DNA of 64,000 nucleotides from assembly GCA_044224925.1 (NCBI GenBank), contig JBGAJM010000005.1, positions 1-64,000 of the forward strand, read 5' to 3'. Shown piece after piece: positions 16,464-26,900 of the stretch. A model generated the notes under the pieces. It searched no databases, was not told the DNA's origin, and worked only from the letters and a program-made list of their open reading frames with translations. Within the stretch, counting starts at the first letter, position 1. Each line of letters begins with the position of its first letter. This DNA is from Kapaibacterium sp044224925 (GTDB taxonomy: Bacteria; Bacteroidota; Ignavibacteria; Kapaibacteriales; Kapaibacteriaceae). The translations under genes were made by a program, and so were the position numbers.

Positions 16464-19400
16464 ATGATCGATATCCGACAGCTCCTTACCGAACGCATTC
16501 TTGTCCTTGACGGTGCCATGGGCACCATGATCCAACGCTACGCGTTGGAGGAAGCTGACTTTCGAGGTGATCGCTTTGCCGATCACCCAAGTTCGCTGAA
16601 AGGGAACAACGACCTCTTGGTCCTCACACGTCCCGACGTGATCCGCTCCATCCACATGGAGTATCTGGAGGCGGGTTCCGACATCATCGAGACCAATACG
16701 TTCAGTTGCAATGTGTTCGCACAGGCCGACTATGCGCTTGAGCATCTCGTGCATGAATTGAATGTGGAAGCTGCACGTCTCGCTCGCTCGGCAGTGGAGG
16801 AGATGACTCGACGCACGCCGTCGAAACCGCGGTTCGTGGCCGGTGCCGTTGGACCAACGAACAAGACCCTCTCGCTCTCACCCGATGTGAACGATCCTGG
16901 TTTTCGTTCGGTGACCTTCCGCGAACTTGTCGATGCGTACAAGCAACAGATGCGTGGACTTCACGAGGGAGGTGTCGATCTCTTCTTGATCGAAACGATC
17001 TTCGACACCCTCAATGCCAAGGCGGCCGTCAAGGCCTATGCCGAGGTTCGCGACGAAGGGATGCCCGCCATCCCCGTGATGATCAGCGGCACGATCGTCG
17101 ACATGTCCGGTCGCACACTGTCCGGTCAAACACCAGAGGCCATGTGGACCTCGCTCTCCCATGCACGCGACCTGTTGAGCATTGGATTGAACTGTGCCTT
17201 GGGTTCGTCGATGATGCGACCCTTCATCGAAGAGATCAGCAACGTTGCCACGACCTATGTCTCGCTCTATCCGAATGCCGGCCTTCCGAATGCCATGGGT
17301 GGCTATGATGAATCACCGGACTACATGGCCGAGCAGGCGCGAGAGTATGCAACGGCGGGCTTCATCAACATCGTTGGTGGTTGTTGCGGAACAACGCCGG
17401 ACCATATCCGCGCCATCGCTGCTGCCGTGGCCGATGTTGCACCACGTCGCATACCGACCCGTGAACGACATCTGCGATTGAGTGGCCTCGAACCTCTCGA
17501 GATCACGCCGTCGATGAACTTCGTCAACATCGGCGAACGAACGAACGTGACGGGATCGCGCGCATTTGCAAAGCTCATCCTGAACAATGAGTACGAGAAG
17601 GCACTCGATGTTGCACGTCAGCAAGTGGACAACGGAGCACAGCTCATCGATGTGAACATGGACGAGGGAATGCTCGACTCGGAAGCGGCCATGACACGCT
17701 TCTTGCAGTTGATCGGTTCTGAGCCGGACATCTCGCGTGTACCGGTCGTCTTGGATTCCTCCAAATGGACAGTGATCGAGGCCGGCTTGCAGTGTTTGCA
17801 AGGCAAGGGCATCGTGAACTCCATCTCGTTGAAGGAAGGCGAAGATGCCTTTGTCCATCATGCACGTCTCTGTCGCGACTACGGTGCGGCCGTGATCGTG
17901 ATGGCATTCGATGAACGCGGACAGGCAGATACGTTCGAGCGCAGGATCGAGATCTGCGAACGCGCGTACAGGATCCTGACGCAAACGGTGGGTATGCCGG
18001 CCGAAGACATCATCTTTGATCCGAACATCCTTACGGTTGGTACCGGCATCGATGAACACAACAACTATGCCGTCGACTTCCTCCGCGCTACACATTGGAT
18101 CAAGCAGCATCTCCCACACGTGCATGTAAGTGGAGGAGTGAGCAATATCTCGTTCTCGTTCCGCGGGAATGAACCTGTCCGCAAGGCCATGCACACGGCA
18201 TTCCTGTATCATGCGATCCAGGCCGGTCTTGATATGGGGATCGTGAATGCCGGACAGATCGACGTGTACGATGAGATCCCCAAGGACCTATTGGAGCACG
18301 TCGAAGACGTTCTCCTCAATCGACGTCCCGATGCAACAGAGCGCATGCTCGTCTTCGCGGAAACGGTCAAAGGCGCGGAAAAACAAGAGGTCAAGAATGA
18401 GGCATGGCGGCAGGAGAGTGTTGAATCGCGACTACGTCATGCCTTGGTGAAGGGGATCACGGAATTCATCGACGTTGATGTCGAAGATGCGCGACAGAAC
18501 TACGGCTCGCCGTTGTCGATCATCGAAGGTCCGTTGATGGATGGAATGAACGAGGTCGGTGACCTCTTCGGTGCCGGCAAGATGTTCTTGCCACAAGTGG
18601 TGAAGTCAGCCCGCGTGATGAAGAAGGCCGTTGCCATCCTCACGCCGTACATGGAAGAAGAGAAACGTCTCGCCGGCGTAGCGTCCTCACCAACCGGCAC
18701 GGTGTTGATGGCCACCGTGAAAGGCGATGTTCATGATATCGGAAAGAACATCGTGGGCGTTGTGCTCGGTTGCAACAACTATCGCGTGATCGATCTTGGT
18801 GTGATGGTCTCTGCCGATACCATCCTGGATGCGGCCATCAAGGAGAATGTAGACATCATCGGTCTGAGCGGACTGATCACTCCGTCGCTCGACGAGATGA
18901 CGCACGTTGCCAAGGAAATGGAACGTCGCGGTATGAAGTTGCCATTGTTGATCGGCGGCGCCACCACCTCGCGTACGCACACCGCTGTGAAGATCGCTCC
19001 GTCCTATAGCGGAACGGTGGTACATGTTCTTGATGCATCGCGTGCAGTGCCCGTGGCGGGGAATTTTGTGAATGAAGATCTGCGCGGACCTTTCGAAGAA
19101 TCCATTCGTGCCGAGTATGCGGCCGTCCGCACCGACTATGCGAAGCGCAGTGACGAGAAGTCGTACGTGACCATACAGCAGGCGCGCGAGGCGGCGTTCC
19201 AGCTTGACCTCAGTTCTGTTGCACCGAAGCCGAGATCGCTTGGCGTCACAGTGTTCAACGATGTGCCCCTTGCCACCTTGGAGCCTTACATCGATTGGAC
19301 GCCATTCTTCCAGTCATGGGAACTCCGTGGCAAGTATCCGGTGATCTTCGACGACCCAACGGTTGGCAAGGAGGCAAGGAAGCTGTTTGACGATGCGCAA

Positions 19401-20117
19401 CAACTCTTGCACTCGATCATCGAACATGGTTCGATCAAGGCGCGCGCCGTATGCGGTCTGTTCCCTGCACATCGGGACGGAGACGATATCGTCTTGGAGC
19501 AAGCTCGCCTGCACATGCTTCGCCAACAGAGTCGAAAAGCGCCGGGGATCCCGCAGCGGAGTTTGGCAGATTACGTCGCAACGGAAGCATCTGGTGTGCG
19601 CGACCATATCGGCGCCTTTGTCGTTACGGCAGGAGAGGGCGTTGACGAGTTGTGTGCATCGTTCGAGGCGGAGAACGATGACTATAGTTCGATCATGGTC
19701 AAGGCCATTGCGGATAGGCTCGCAGAAGCATGCGCAGAGTGGCTCCATGAGCGCGTACGCAAGGAACTGTGGGGATACGCGAAAGACGAGTCGATGTCGA
19801 ATGACGATCTGGTGCACGAGCACTATCAAGGGATCCGACCGGCTCCCGGATATCCCGCATGTCCGGACCATACCGAGAAGCCCACGCTCTTTGCGTTGCT
19901 CGATGCAGAGCGGGCCATCGGTGTGCGACTCACCGAGAACTATGCGATGTATCCTGCATCCAGTGTGAGTGGCTGGTACTTCGCGCACCCCGATGCTGCC
20001 TACTTCGCCGTGAACAAGATCATGCGCGATCAAGTGGCCGACTATGCACAGCGAAAAGGGATGACGATCGAGGAGGCAGAGCGGTGGTTAGCACCACAAT
20101 TAGGATATAATGCATGA
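16464..20117 (+). CDS. metH: Cobalamin-dependent methionine synthase
   Basis: Transfers methyl from methyltetrahydrofolate to homocysteine through methylcobalamin. The 1217 residues hold all four modules: homocysteine-binding barrel (1-330, with zinc cysteines including NIVGGCCGTT), pterin barrel (about 345-610, MNFVNIGERTNVTGSR), cobalamin cap and binding domains (about 640-890, with GDVHDIGKNIVG whose histidine near 756 ligates cobalt) and the C-terminal reactivation domain (about 905-1217, NYAMYPASSVSGWYFAHP). Full length for the family. It implies a supply of cobalamin. Its stop overlaps the next gene by ATGA. Confidence 0.97.
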   Translation: MIDIRQLLTERILVLDGAMGTMIQRYALEEADFRGDRFADHPSSLKGNNDLLVLTRPDVIRSIHMEYLEAGSDIIETNTFSCNVFAQADYALEHLVHELNVEAARLARSAVEEMTRRTPSKPRFVAGAVGPTNKTLSLSPDVNDPGFRSVTFRELVDAYKQQMRGLHEGGVDLFLIETIFDTLNAKAAVKAYAEVRDEGMPAIPVMISGTIVDMSGRTLSGQTPEAMWTSLSHARDLLSIGLNCALGSSMMRPFIEEISNVATTYVSLYPNAGLPNAMGGYDESPDYMAEQAREYATAGFINIVGGCCGTTPDHIRAIAAAVADVAPRRIPTRERHLRLSGLEPLEITPSMNFVNIGERTNVTGSRAFAKLILNNEYEKALDVARQQVDNGAQLIDVNMDEGMLDSEAAMTRFLQLIGSEPDISRVPVVLDSSKWTVIEAGLQCLQGKGIVNSISLKEGEDAFVHHARLCRDYGAAVIVMAFDERGQADTFERRIEICERAYRILTQTVGMPAEDIIFDPNILTVGTGIDEHNNYAVDFLRATHWIKQHLPHVHVSGGVSNISFSFRGNEPVRKAMHTAFLYHAIQAGLDMGIVNAGQIDVYDEIPKDLLEHVEDVLLNRRPDATERMLVFAETVKGAEKQEVKNEAWRQESVESRLRHALVKGITEFIDVDVEDARQNYGSPLSIIEGPLMDGMNEVGDLFGAGKMFLPQVVKSARVMKKAVAILTPYMEEEKRLAGVASSPTGTVLMATVKGDVHDIGKNIVGVVLGCNNYRVIDLGVMVSADTILDAAIKENVDIIGLSGLITPSLDEMTHVAKEMERRGMKLPLLIGGATTSRTHTAVKIAPSYSGTVVHVLDASRAVPVAGNFVNEDLRGPFEESIRAEYAAVRTDYAKRSDEKSYVTIQQAREAAFQLDLSSVAPKPRSLGVTVFNDVPLATLEPYIDWTPFFQSWELRGKYPVIFDDPTVGKEARKLFDDAQQLLHSIIEHGSIKARAVCGLFPAHRDGDDIVLEQARLHMLRQQSRKAPGIPQRSLADYVATEASGVRDHIGAFVVTAGEGVDELCASFEAENDDYSSIMVKAIADRLAEACAEWLHERVRKELWGYAKDESMSNDDLVHEHYQGIRPAPGYPACPDHTEKPTLFALLDAERAIGVRLTENYAMYPASSVSGWYFAHPDAAYFAVNKIMRDQVADYAQRKGMTIEEAERWLAPQLGYNA

Positions 20118-20644
20118 GCACGTTGTTCTTGACCTTGATCCTTCCGTACGTTGTCTACCAGCAACAGGATGTGCGGAAGTTCGAAGAGGCGATGCGCACG
20201 GCAGCGCCAAGCGAACGCCTCTATCGAAGTGTGATCCGAGTACGCGGATTACAAGACGTCCCGCGCACGAATGTGTACGGCGTATTCAACGATGATTCCA
20301 CGAAGTTCGTGGCCATCGTGATCAAAGACAGCACGCCGATCGCCAACGGCTCGGGATGGTACTACAACATGCGAGCCGTACACGGTGTTTCGCTGAACAT
20401 GAAGATGTACATGGCGCCGCAGGTCTTTGCAAGCCAAGACGCGTCGCGCGAGGGAGCCATGTCGACGGTTGCGCAACACATCGGACGCAACTATGGTAGT
20501 ATCGTGTTCTGGTCCACCGGCATGTTCGCCCCGGCAACGTCAGAGGTTGCACGTGATACCGACGTAGCGGCAGCGTTGAAGAAGTATCCGAAGTGGGGTG
20601 CGTTCCCTGCGTGGGTGATCAAGCAGGCGGCCCCTGACTATTAG
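20114..20644 (+). CDS. Hypothetical protein coupled to metH
   Basis: A 176-residue protein I do not recognise. It starts with a short hydrophobic stretch (STLFLTLILPYVVYQQQ) that could be an N-terminal anchor or part of a fold, followed by a mixed alpha/beta sequence with conserved-looking aromatic positions (GWYYNMRAVHGVSLNMKMYM, YGSIVFWSTGMF). ATGA overlap with metH supports its reality and suggests co-expression with methionine synthesis, but the role is open. Its stop overlaps the converging TonB receptor gene by four bases. Confidence 0.7.
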   Translation: MSTLFLTLILPYVVYQQQDVRKFEEAMRTAAPSERLYRSVIRVRGLQDVPRTNVYGVFNDDSTKFVAIVIKDSTPIANGSGWYYNMRAVHGVSLNMKMYMAPQVFASQDASREGAMSTVAQHIGRNYGSIVFWSTGMFAPATSEVARDTDVAAALKKYPKWGAFPAWVIKQAAPDY

Positions 20645-22980
20645 AATTCGATGTTCACGCCGATGGATGGCAGCACGCCAATGCTCTGCTGAGCTTCCAC
20701 CTGTTGTGTTTGCTGATTCCACTTGTAGCCGCTCACATTCTTCCGTCCGGTGATGTTCTGCACGTCGATGTACGTGATCAACTGCCATCCGGAGAAGAAC
20801 CATCGTTTGTCGACGCGCACGTCCAGCGCATAGAAGAAGGGCAGACGCGGTCCCGCGTTGTAGTAGCGGAAATCAAGGGAGCCGATGGGGAAGTTCGTTT
20901 CCGCGGCTGCTTGCGCAGTGGTGATGAACGGTGTGGAGGGAAGACCTTGCGACATGCGCAGCTTTGACGATACTTCCCATTGCTCTGCCGGACGATATCC
21001 GACAGCGATCGTTCCGATGATCGGTGTATCAAATGCGCCCAGACGTTGCACTCCATCGGCAGCAACGAACTGCGTGCGGTTGAAGCTGATGCTCGTCAAC
21101 CCATAGAAGGGAAGCTCCGGCGACAGCTTCTTTTGAATGAAGATCTCGACTCCATAGGCCGTCCCCGTACCACCGTTCGAAAGTGGCTCTAGACCAAAGG
21201 GGATGTCGCTATAGATATCATCAAATCCACTTGGAGCCAGCACGGCCTGTGGACGGAACAGACGAGCCGGATATCCGCCATAGACCTTGTAATAACCTTC
21301 CACCTGCACTTTGATCTCGGGCGTCACGATCCATTGATAGGACAGGACCGCTTGGTCCGTGTGCATTGGCCCCATCGTCTTCGTGTTCGACGGATCGCCC
21401 ACAAGCCAGATGTACTGCGGTGCCTGATAGAACCGGCCGCCGCTAAGGGCGATCGTTGTGGTGGACGTGAGTTCATAGGCGAGGGCAAGACGTGGTGAGA
21501 CCACGGCACTCGTCGGCAGGTAGGCATAATAGTCGAATCGGCCACCAAGGGTCAGCTTCCACCGTTCACTGAATTGCCACGCCATCTGGCCATAGAGTGC
21601 GGTGCGAAACGCTTGGAACGACGTGTCGACCACCAGCGGACGTGGCACGCCGTTTTGATCAAGTCGTGCATAGCCCGGCACGAGAATGTCGTACGAAAGC
21701 TGCGATCCGTACTTGGAAAGTGAACCAAAGGTGATCTCAACGGTCGGCGAGGGCAACAGGGTCACATCGGCGCGAAGAGAGTTTTCACCTTCGGTCGAAT
21801 ACGTCTGAAAGATCGTCGATCCCAAACTGTCCTGTTGGGTCGTCTTATAATCGGTGAAGGTCCGACCAAGCGTTACCGTCAGAAAGCCCTTGTCGAACAG
21901 ATGTCGCCACGTGAGACCAGAGAAGTACTGATTCTGCGTAGGAGCCACCACGCGGCTGTTCGAGTATCGCTTATCGGCGGAGTCGTTGTTGAACGTCACG
22001 GTGCCCAGGGCGCCGATCAGGAGGAAGGAGATCGAATTCGAAGGGTCCAGCGTATACGAGGCCTTGGCCGTGAGATCGTAATACTCAGGTATGAAGCCGA
22101 ATCCGGCCAGTTTGAAGATCAGGTCAAGGTAGCTTCGACGCGCAGAGACCATCCATGAGCCGTTGGATCCAAGGGGGCCTTCACCGATCACCCCAAAGCC
22201 AGTCGCCGAGAGATTGATCTCTCCAGAGAGCTCCTGATCGTTCCCGTCGCGGAGTTGAATGTTCGTCACCGACGACAATCGATCGCCGTATCGCGGGCCG
22301 AAGCCACCCGTGGAGAGCGACACATCACGCACGAAGTCGATATTGATGATCGACAACGGTCCGCCAGATGATCCTTGCGTACCAAAGTGATTGATGTTCG
22401 GTACTTCGATATTGTCGACCAGGAAGAGATTCTCAAACGGAGCACCTCCACGCACGGCCAGATCGTTTCGGCCGGCTTGCGTAACGGCTACACCGGGAAG
22501 GAGTGCCACGGCTCGCACCACATCTTCCTGCACGCCCGGGGCGCGGCGGACCTCCTCAGACGTGAGCATCTGCGTACTGGTGACCAGCTCGGCATCTTTT
22601 CGGAACGCCTCTTCGACGATCACTGCCTCTTTCGACGTTACGACCAGCTCTTGCATCTGGACAAAGACCGTGACGGGCTTCCCGGGGCTTACCACGACAT
22701 CGTTCACCAGTTCCGGACCGTAACCGATCCTTGAAACACGCAACGTCACGATTCCCGGCTCGACATTCTTAATCACGAACTTCCCGTCCGTCGTGCTCAC
22801 GGCACCCTTCTTTGTACCCACGACCAGGATGGTCGCACCTGCGACCGGAGCCTGCGTGACCGCGTCGACCAATTTCCCCGAGATCGTTCCACGAGGAGTA
22901 TTTGCCGTGTCGGCCACTTGAGCAAGGGAGGGGAGGGTGGAAAGGAGGAAAACGAGCGTTAGCAGGGTGTGTCTGATCAT
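20641..22980 (-). CDS. TonB-dependent outer-membrane receptor with carboxypeptidase-like N-terminal domain
   Basis: A 779-residue receptor. Signal peptide about 1-22 (cut near LAQ); a carboxypeptidase-regulatory-like beta domain (about 33-115, GTISGKLVDAVTQAPVAGATILV); a plug domain (about 130-250, with VVRAVALLPGV, DLAVRGG and LVDNIEVPN); then a 22-strand-type barrel ending in aromatic-rich segments and a C-terminal phenylalanine. No SusD partner is adjacent, so the substrate is not indicated. Start at ATG 22980, six bases after a promoter box; the open frame before it is not coding. It diverges from purN. Confidence 0.9.
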   Translation of the reverse strand: MIRHTLLTLVFLLSTLPSLAQVADTANTPRGTISGKLVDAVTQAPVAGATILVVGTKKGAVSTTDGKFVIKNVEPGIVTLRVSRIGYGPELVNDVVVSPGKPVTVFVQMQELVVTSKEAVIVEEAFRKDAELVTSTQMLTSEEVRRAPGVQEDVVRAVALLPGVAVTQAGRNDLAVRGGAPFENLFLVDNIEVPNINHFGTQGSSGGPLSIINIDFVRDVSLSTGGFGPRYGDRLSSVTNIQLRDGNDQELSGEINLSATGFGVIGEGPLGSNGSWMVSARRSYLDLIFKLAGFGFIPEYYDLTAKASYTLDPSNSISFLLIGALGTVTFNNDSADKRYSNSRVVAPTQNQYFSGLTWRHLFDKGFLTVTLGRTFTDYKTTQQDSLGSTIFQTYSTEGENSLRADVTLLPSPTVEITFGSLSKYGSQLSYDILVPGYARLDQNGVPRPLVVDTSFQAFRTALYGQMAWQFSERWKLTLGGRFDYYAYLPTSAVVSPRLALAYELTSTTTIALSGGRFYQAPQYIWLVGDPSNTKTMGPMHTDQAVLSYQWIVTPEIKVQVEGYYKVYGGYPARLFRPQAVLAPSGFDDIYSDIPFGLEPLSNGGTGTAYGVEIFIQKKLSPELPFYGLTSISFNRTQFVAADGVQRLGAFDTPIIGTIAVGYRPAEQWEVSSKLRMSQGLPSTPFITTAQAAAETNFPIGSLDFRYYNAGPRLPFFYALDVRVDKRWFFSGWQLITYIDVQNITGRKNVSGYKWNQQTQQVEAQQSIGVLPSIGVNIEF

Positions 22981-22986
22981 GGCCAG

Positions 22987-22994
22987 CAAAACTA
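22987..22994 (-). promoter_or_regulatory. TAnnTTTG promoter box for the TonB-dependent receptor
   Basis: TAGTTTTG on the minus strand, six bases before ATG 22980. Same box and same spacing as metH on the other strand. Confidence 0.65.
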
Positions 22995-23056
22995 AGGGCA
23001 TTGTGTAAAAGTTCCGTTTGTCGACGGAGCTTTCGTTGCCTAGATTCTCAACGCTC

Positions 23057-23686
23057 ATGAACGACCTGTCACGCTCAGCCCCACATCCATGCCGACTTGC
23101 CATCCTCGGATCCGGGACCGGTACGAATGCTGATGCCATCGTTCAGTACGCGCAACAGCATGGAACAGCAGGGTTTACAGTGGCGCTGATCGTCTCGACG
23201 AAGGCGGACGCGGGCATCGTCGACGTAGCAGGGCGCAACGGCATCCCATGTCAGATCATCGAGGAGCGTGGCGACGAGTTCACGCGAAAGCTGCTTGGGT
23301 TGATCGAGGATAACCGTATTGAAATGTTGGCACTTGCCGGTTTCATGCGGATCCTGGACGCGAAAGTGATCCAACGCTTGAACGGAGCTGTGGTGAACAT
23401 TCATCCGTCGTTGTTGCCACGTCATGGAGGGAAGGGGATGTACGGCATTCATGTCCACGAGGCCGTGATCCGTGCCCACGATCGTTCGACCGGGGCGACC
23501 GTTCACGTGGTTTCCGATCGATACGACGAAGGTGAGATCGTCGCGCAACGGTCGATCCTGGTGGAACCCAGTGATACTGCGGTTTCGTTGCAGGATCGGG
23601 TGAAGCGACTTGAGCACGAAATGTATCCAATGGCGATCTCGGACCATGTTCGAAAAATGAACTCCAAAGGGAACTCAGATCAGTAA
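23057..23686 (+). CDS. purN: Phosphoribosylglycinamide formyltransferase
   Basis: Third step of purine synthesis: formylation of GAR with 10-formyltetrahydrofolate. The 209-residue protein starts with LAILGSGTGTNADAI and has the catalytic segment VNIHPSLLPRHGGKGMYG (Asn and His), followed by TGATVHVVSDRYDEGEIVAQ with the catalytic aspartate. ATG 23057 is preferred over an in-frame start at 23018, since residues before it are unmatched. purM is 11 kb away; purine genes are scattered here. Confidence 0.95.
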   Translation: MNDLSRSAPHPCRLAILGSGTGTNADAIVQYAQQHGTAGFTVALIVSTKADAGIVDVAGRNGIPCQIIEERGDEFTRKLLGLIEDNRIEMLALAGFMRILDAKVIQRLNGAVVNIHPSLLPRHGGKGMYGIHVHEAVIRAHDRSTGATVHVVSDRYDEGEIVAQRSILVEPSDTAVSLQDRVKRLEHEMYPMAISDHVRKMNSKGNSDQ

Positions 23687-23756
23687 AGTGAACATGCTCT
23701 TTTGTCGAAACTTTTTACACAACCCGTTGTTGTTAGTTCAATCGAAGGAAGATTCC

Positions 23757-23840
23757 GTACATGACGGTAAAATTCCTCTTGACTAATACCCGCGAATTGG
23801 TCATTTTTACCGCCATGTACCCTTCTGAATTGGAAGGGTA
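23757..23840. repeat. Nested inverted repeats upstream of the 1585-residue surface protein
   Basis: Within the 233-base gene-free stretch 23687-23919 there is a 16-base inverted repeat with one mismatch (23757-23772 with 23805-23820). Its 32-base loop contains a second stem (GACTAAT with ATTGGTC, one G-U). An 8-bp hairpin, TACCCTTC with GAAGGGTA (23818-23825 with 23833-23840), shares three bases with the first and may exclude it. The sequence CATGTAC occurs at 23757-23763 (inverted), 23814-23820 and 23884-23890. No T-run follows, so this is not a clear purN terminator; an operator array or a regulatory leader is more likely. No clear TAnnTTTG box was seen. Confidence 0.6.
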
Positions 23841-23919
23841 GGGGAATTGCGTGACTCTTAACATCGAGATCGAATCGTAACTACATGTACTTGTTCACAG
23901 TTTCATTTTCGAGGTATTC

Positions 23920-26900
23920 ATGAGAAGCAGACTTCTACTTCTTGCCCTCGTGACCGGGTTGGTAAGTGTATCGCTTGCCTTTGCTGGAGACGGTAAGGAT
24001 GGCGAGGATGTGTTGCGGAAGAGTGGTCCGAAGAGCCCGGTTTCTTCGTATCCCCTACCGTTCACACTCACCGCTGCCAATGCTGTCACAAACCCGGCCA
24101 TCTCGACAGGGTATTACTTCGTCGACTCCGACGACGAAGCACCGGATTTCTGGCGACCAGATCCGTCACAGTTCATTGATACGCTCACGGAGCCTGGAAC
24201 TTGGCGCCGTATCGTATCCGGACCGAAGCAGTATGCTGCCTCATTCTGGACGAACTCAGCCTTGAATCAGTATGGTGGAAGTGCATTCTTCCGCAATCCT
24301 GGCGATGCGGCGGATTCCACGGACAATGCCTTCGCGGGACCGATCTCCATCGGATTCCCGTTCTACTTCAATGGCGTCCGTTACGACTCGTTCTACGTGT
24401 CGACCAACGGACTCATTGCACTGTCGAACCGCCGTTACTTCTGGGAGACCGACAATAACGGATTCCCGACGAAGAGAGCGGTTCTGGAGGTCTCGCCTGG
24501 CGTGTTCTCGATGTACGATCCGATGTCGGACGACAATCGCACGCGCTCCGGTAATCCTGCCGATACGACCACGGACAATACAGTCGACAACTGGGGCTTT
24601 ACCATGGTCGCCTGCGGTAATAACACCGCTTCGCCGACAGGTGGTATCCGCAACAACACGAACAGAACTCTCGATGAAGGTGCTTTGCAAGGTGTCTGGG
24701 GAACCGTCAATGGCCAACCCATTCGTCCGGCACTGATCTCCCCGTTCTGGGATGACCTTCAGGTCTCTGTGTACAACGACAACACGAACGCTGTGGACGA
24801 CTTCGGTAAGGTCTACTTCAAGCGCTCACTTTCGAACGACAAGCTCATCATCTATTATGTGAACCTCACGCCGATCGGCGGTAAGGCAGCACAATCGGGT
24901 GGTGGACCGACGTACAATGTGACGTTCTTGAAGAACAACCGTCCCGGCGTTGGAGAGCACTACCGCATGAGCGGTCAAGTGATCTTGAATCGTCAGGATA
25001 GCTCGATCGTCATCCAGTATGAGCGCTTCATCGGTGTTGCACCTCGTAACGCCACGTCGCCATACTCCGCCACGGTGTGGATGCGTTGTAACTCGACGGT
25101 CGGTGTTACCGGACCTGCTCGCCGCCTGAACTGGGCCGGCGTGCCGATCTCGACAACACCACCGACACCAATGCCAACGAACACCACATTGGACTTCAAT
25201 GCTCCGAAGTACACGCAGTACACGGAGTACCTCTACAATGTTGGACCAGGTGGTGGTTCGGTTCGCGCCACGTCCACGCGGAATGACGATCAAACCGTAC
25301 CTAAGGATTACCTCGCTATCAAGTTCAAGCAGTGGAAGAACGTACTGCGCGTTATCAACGTGTACTACCGCATTCGCCCTCAAACGACCACGGGTCCTTT
25401 GGACTTCTCCGTGATCGTTCCGGCATCCGCTGCGAACAACTATGAATTGCTGGCCGGTGAGCCACGTATCGGTGCGATTCAGCCGGTAGCCATCGTGCAA
25501 CACCTGACGAACAGCATCCAAGGTCCACAAGGTGTGAACTACACCAATCAGGGAACGAACTTCCGCGTCCGCTTCCGTATCGAAAATGAAGCGTACGGAA
25601 AGATCGTGTACAACACGTCGAAGAGCGTCACCGACGCTGCACTTCGTGACTCTGCCCTTTCCGGTATTCAGCGCTGTGACATCAATGGTGTCAACCAGCC
25701 ATATGCATGGGCTGGTGCCTTTGTCCGTCCGTATGAATTCGTCAAGGTCACCTTCCCTCCATTCGAGCCTAATCCGTTCATCGACATGCAGATCGGTCGT
25801 TTGATCACGAAGGTTATCGCCGAGCCACGTGACTCGATGAGCGCTTCGCTTGGTGATCAGTGGCCATTTGATGATACGACAGGTCTTCGCCTGTTCTCCA
25901 TGCGTCGCCTTGCGAACTTCAATGACGACGTGAACGAATTCCACCTTGTTGGCGGTGCTTCCATGCCTTCCGTCTTCAAGTGGGTGAACCTTGAATCCGA
26001 CGTTGTTGACGGTGATGAAGGAACGAACAACCCACCACCACCACGTGGTGAAGTTGCCGCTGCGAACGCAGACATCTATCGTCTGAAGTCGCCGGTCATC
26101 CGCATGAACCGTGTTACGCTCGGTAATCAGGAGATCCCTCCCTTCAATACGTACGGCGGTGACGAGCTCCGCTCATTCCCTGTTGATGTATCGAAGCGTA
26201 AGAATGCTGTGCTTTCGATCTCGTATCAACGTGCCGGAAAGCTCACGAACATCGGTCGTGGTTTCTCGGATAACCGACTTATCGGACCTGAGCACCGTGT
26301 CGATGTAACGAACGTGCAACAGATCTCGCCATTCATCCGGAAGCAAGACGAACTCTTCGTTGAGTTTGCAAGACCTTCCAGTGATGGTATCACGGGCATC
26401 ACGAATATCCAATCGTGGACGTTCGACATCCGGGGTTACGGAGCATTGTACACGCAACCATTCCGCGTTTGGGGTGGTGGTGGATATACGCGTGGATACG
26501 ACATTGCCGACAAGAACTTGCAGCTCAACAGCACATCGACCTCGCCACTTGGTGGTCAGCGTATCGACCTGTATGACGATGGTAAGGACAACGAGTTCTT
26601 CAAGATCACGATCCCGCTGCCTGATACGATCATCCGTTGGGTGAACGAAGGTGCACGGAACTTCCGCTTCCGCCTTCGTACGATGGCGATCGCGAACTCG
26701 AATCCTCCACAGCCACAAGATGACGAGGACAACTTCTTCATCGACAACGTCAAGATCCTCTATCCTGATGAAGTGACAGATGTTGAGTTCTCGAACATTC
26801 AACTGATCTGGCCATATTCGATGGCACCTGCGTCGCAGGCAACTCGGATCCCGATCCGCGTGAAGCTTTCGAACAACACGAGCCTTGCAGCACCTGCATT

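Noticed and set aside
24826..25944. Antisense open frames inside the giant surface-protein gene (also 27103-28149 and 26173-26802)
   Set aside because: Arg/His/Val-rich products without domains, expected from the biased codons of the true gene.
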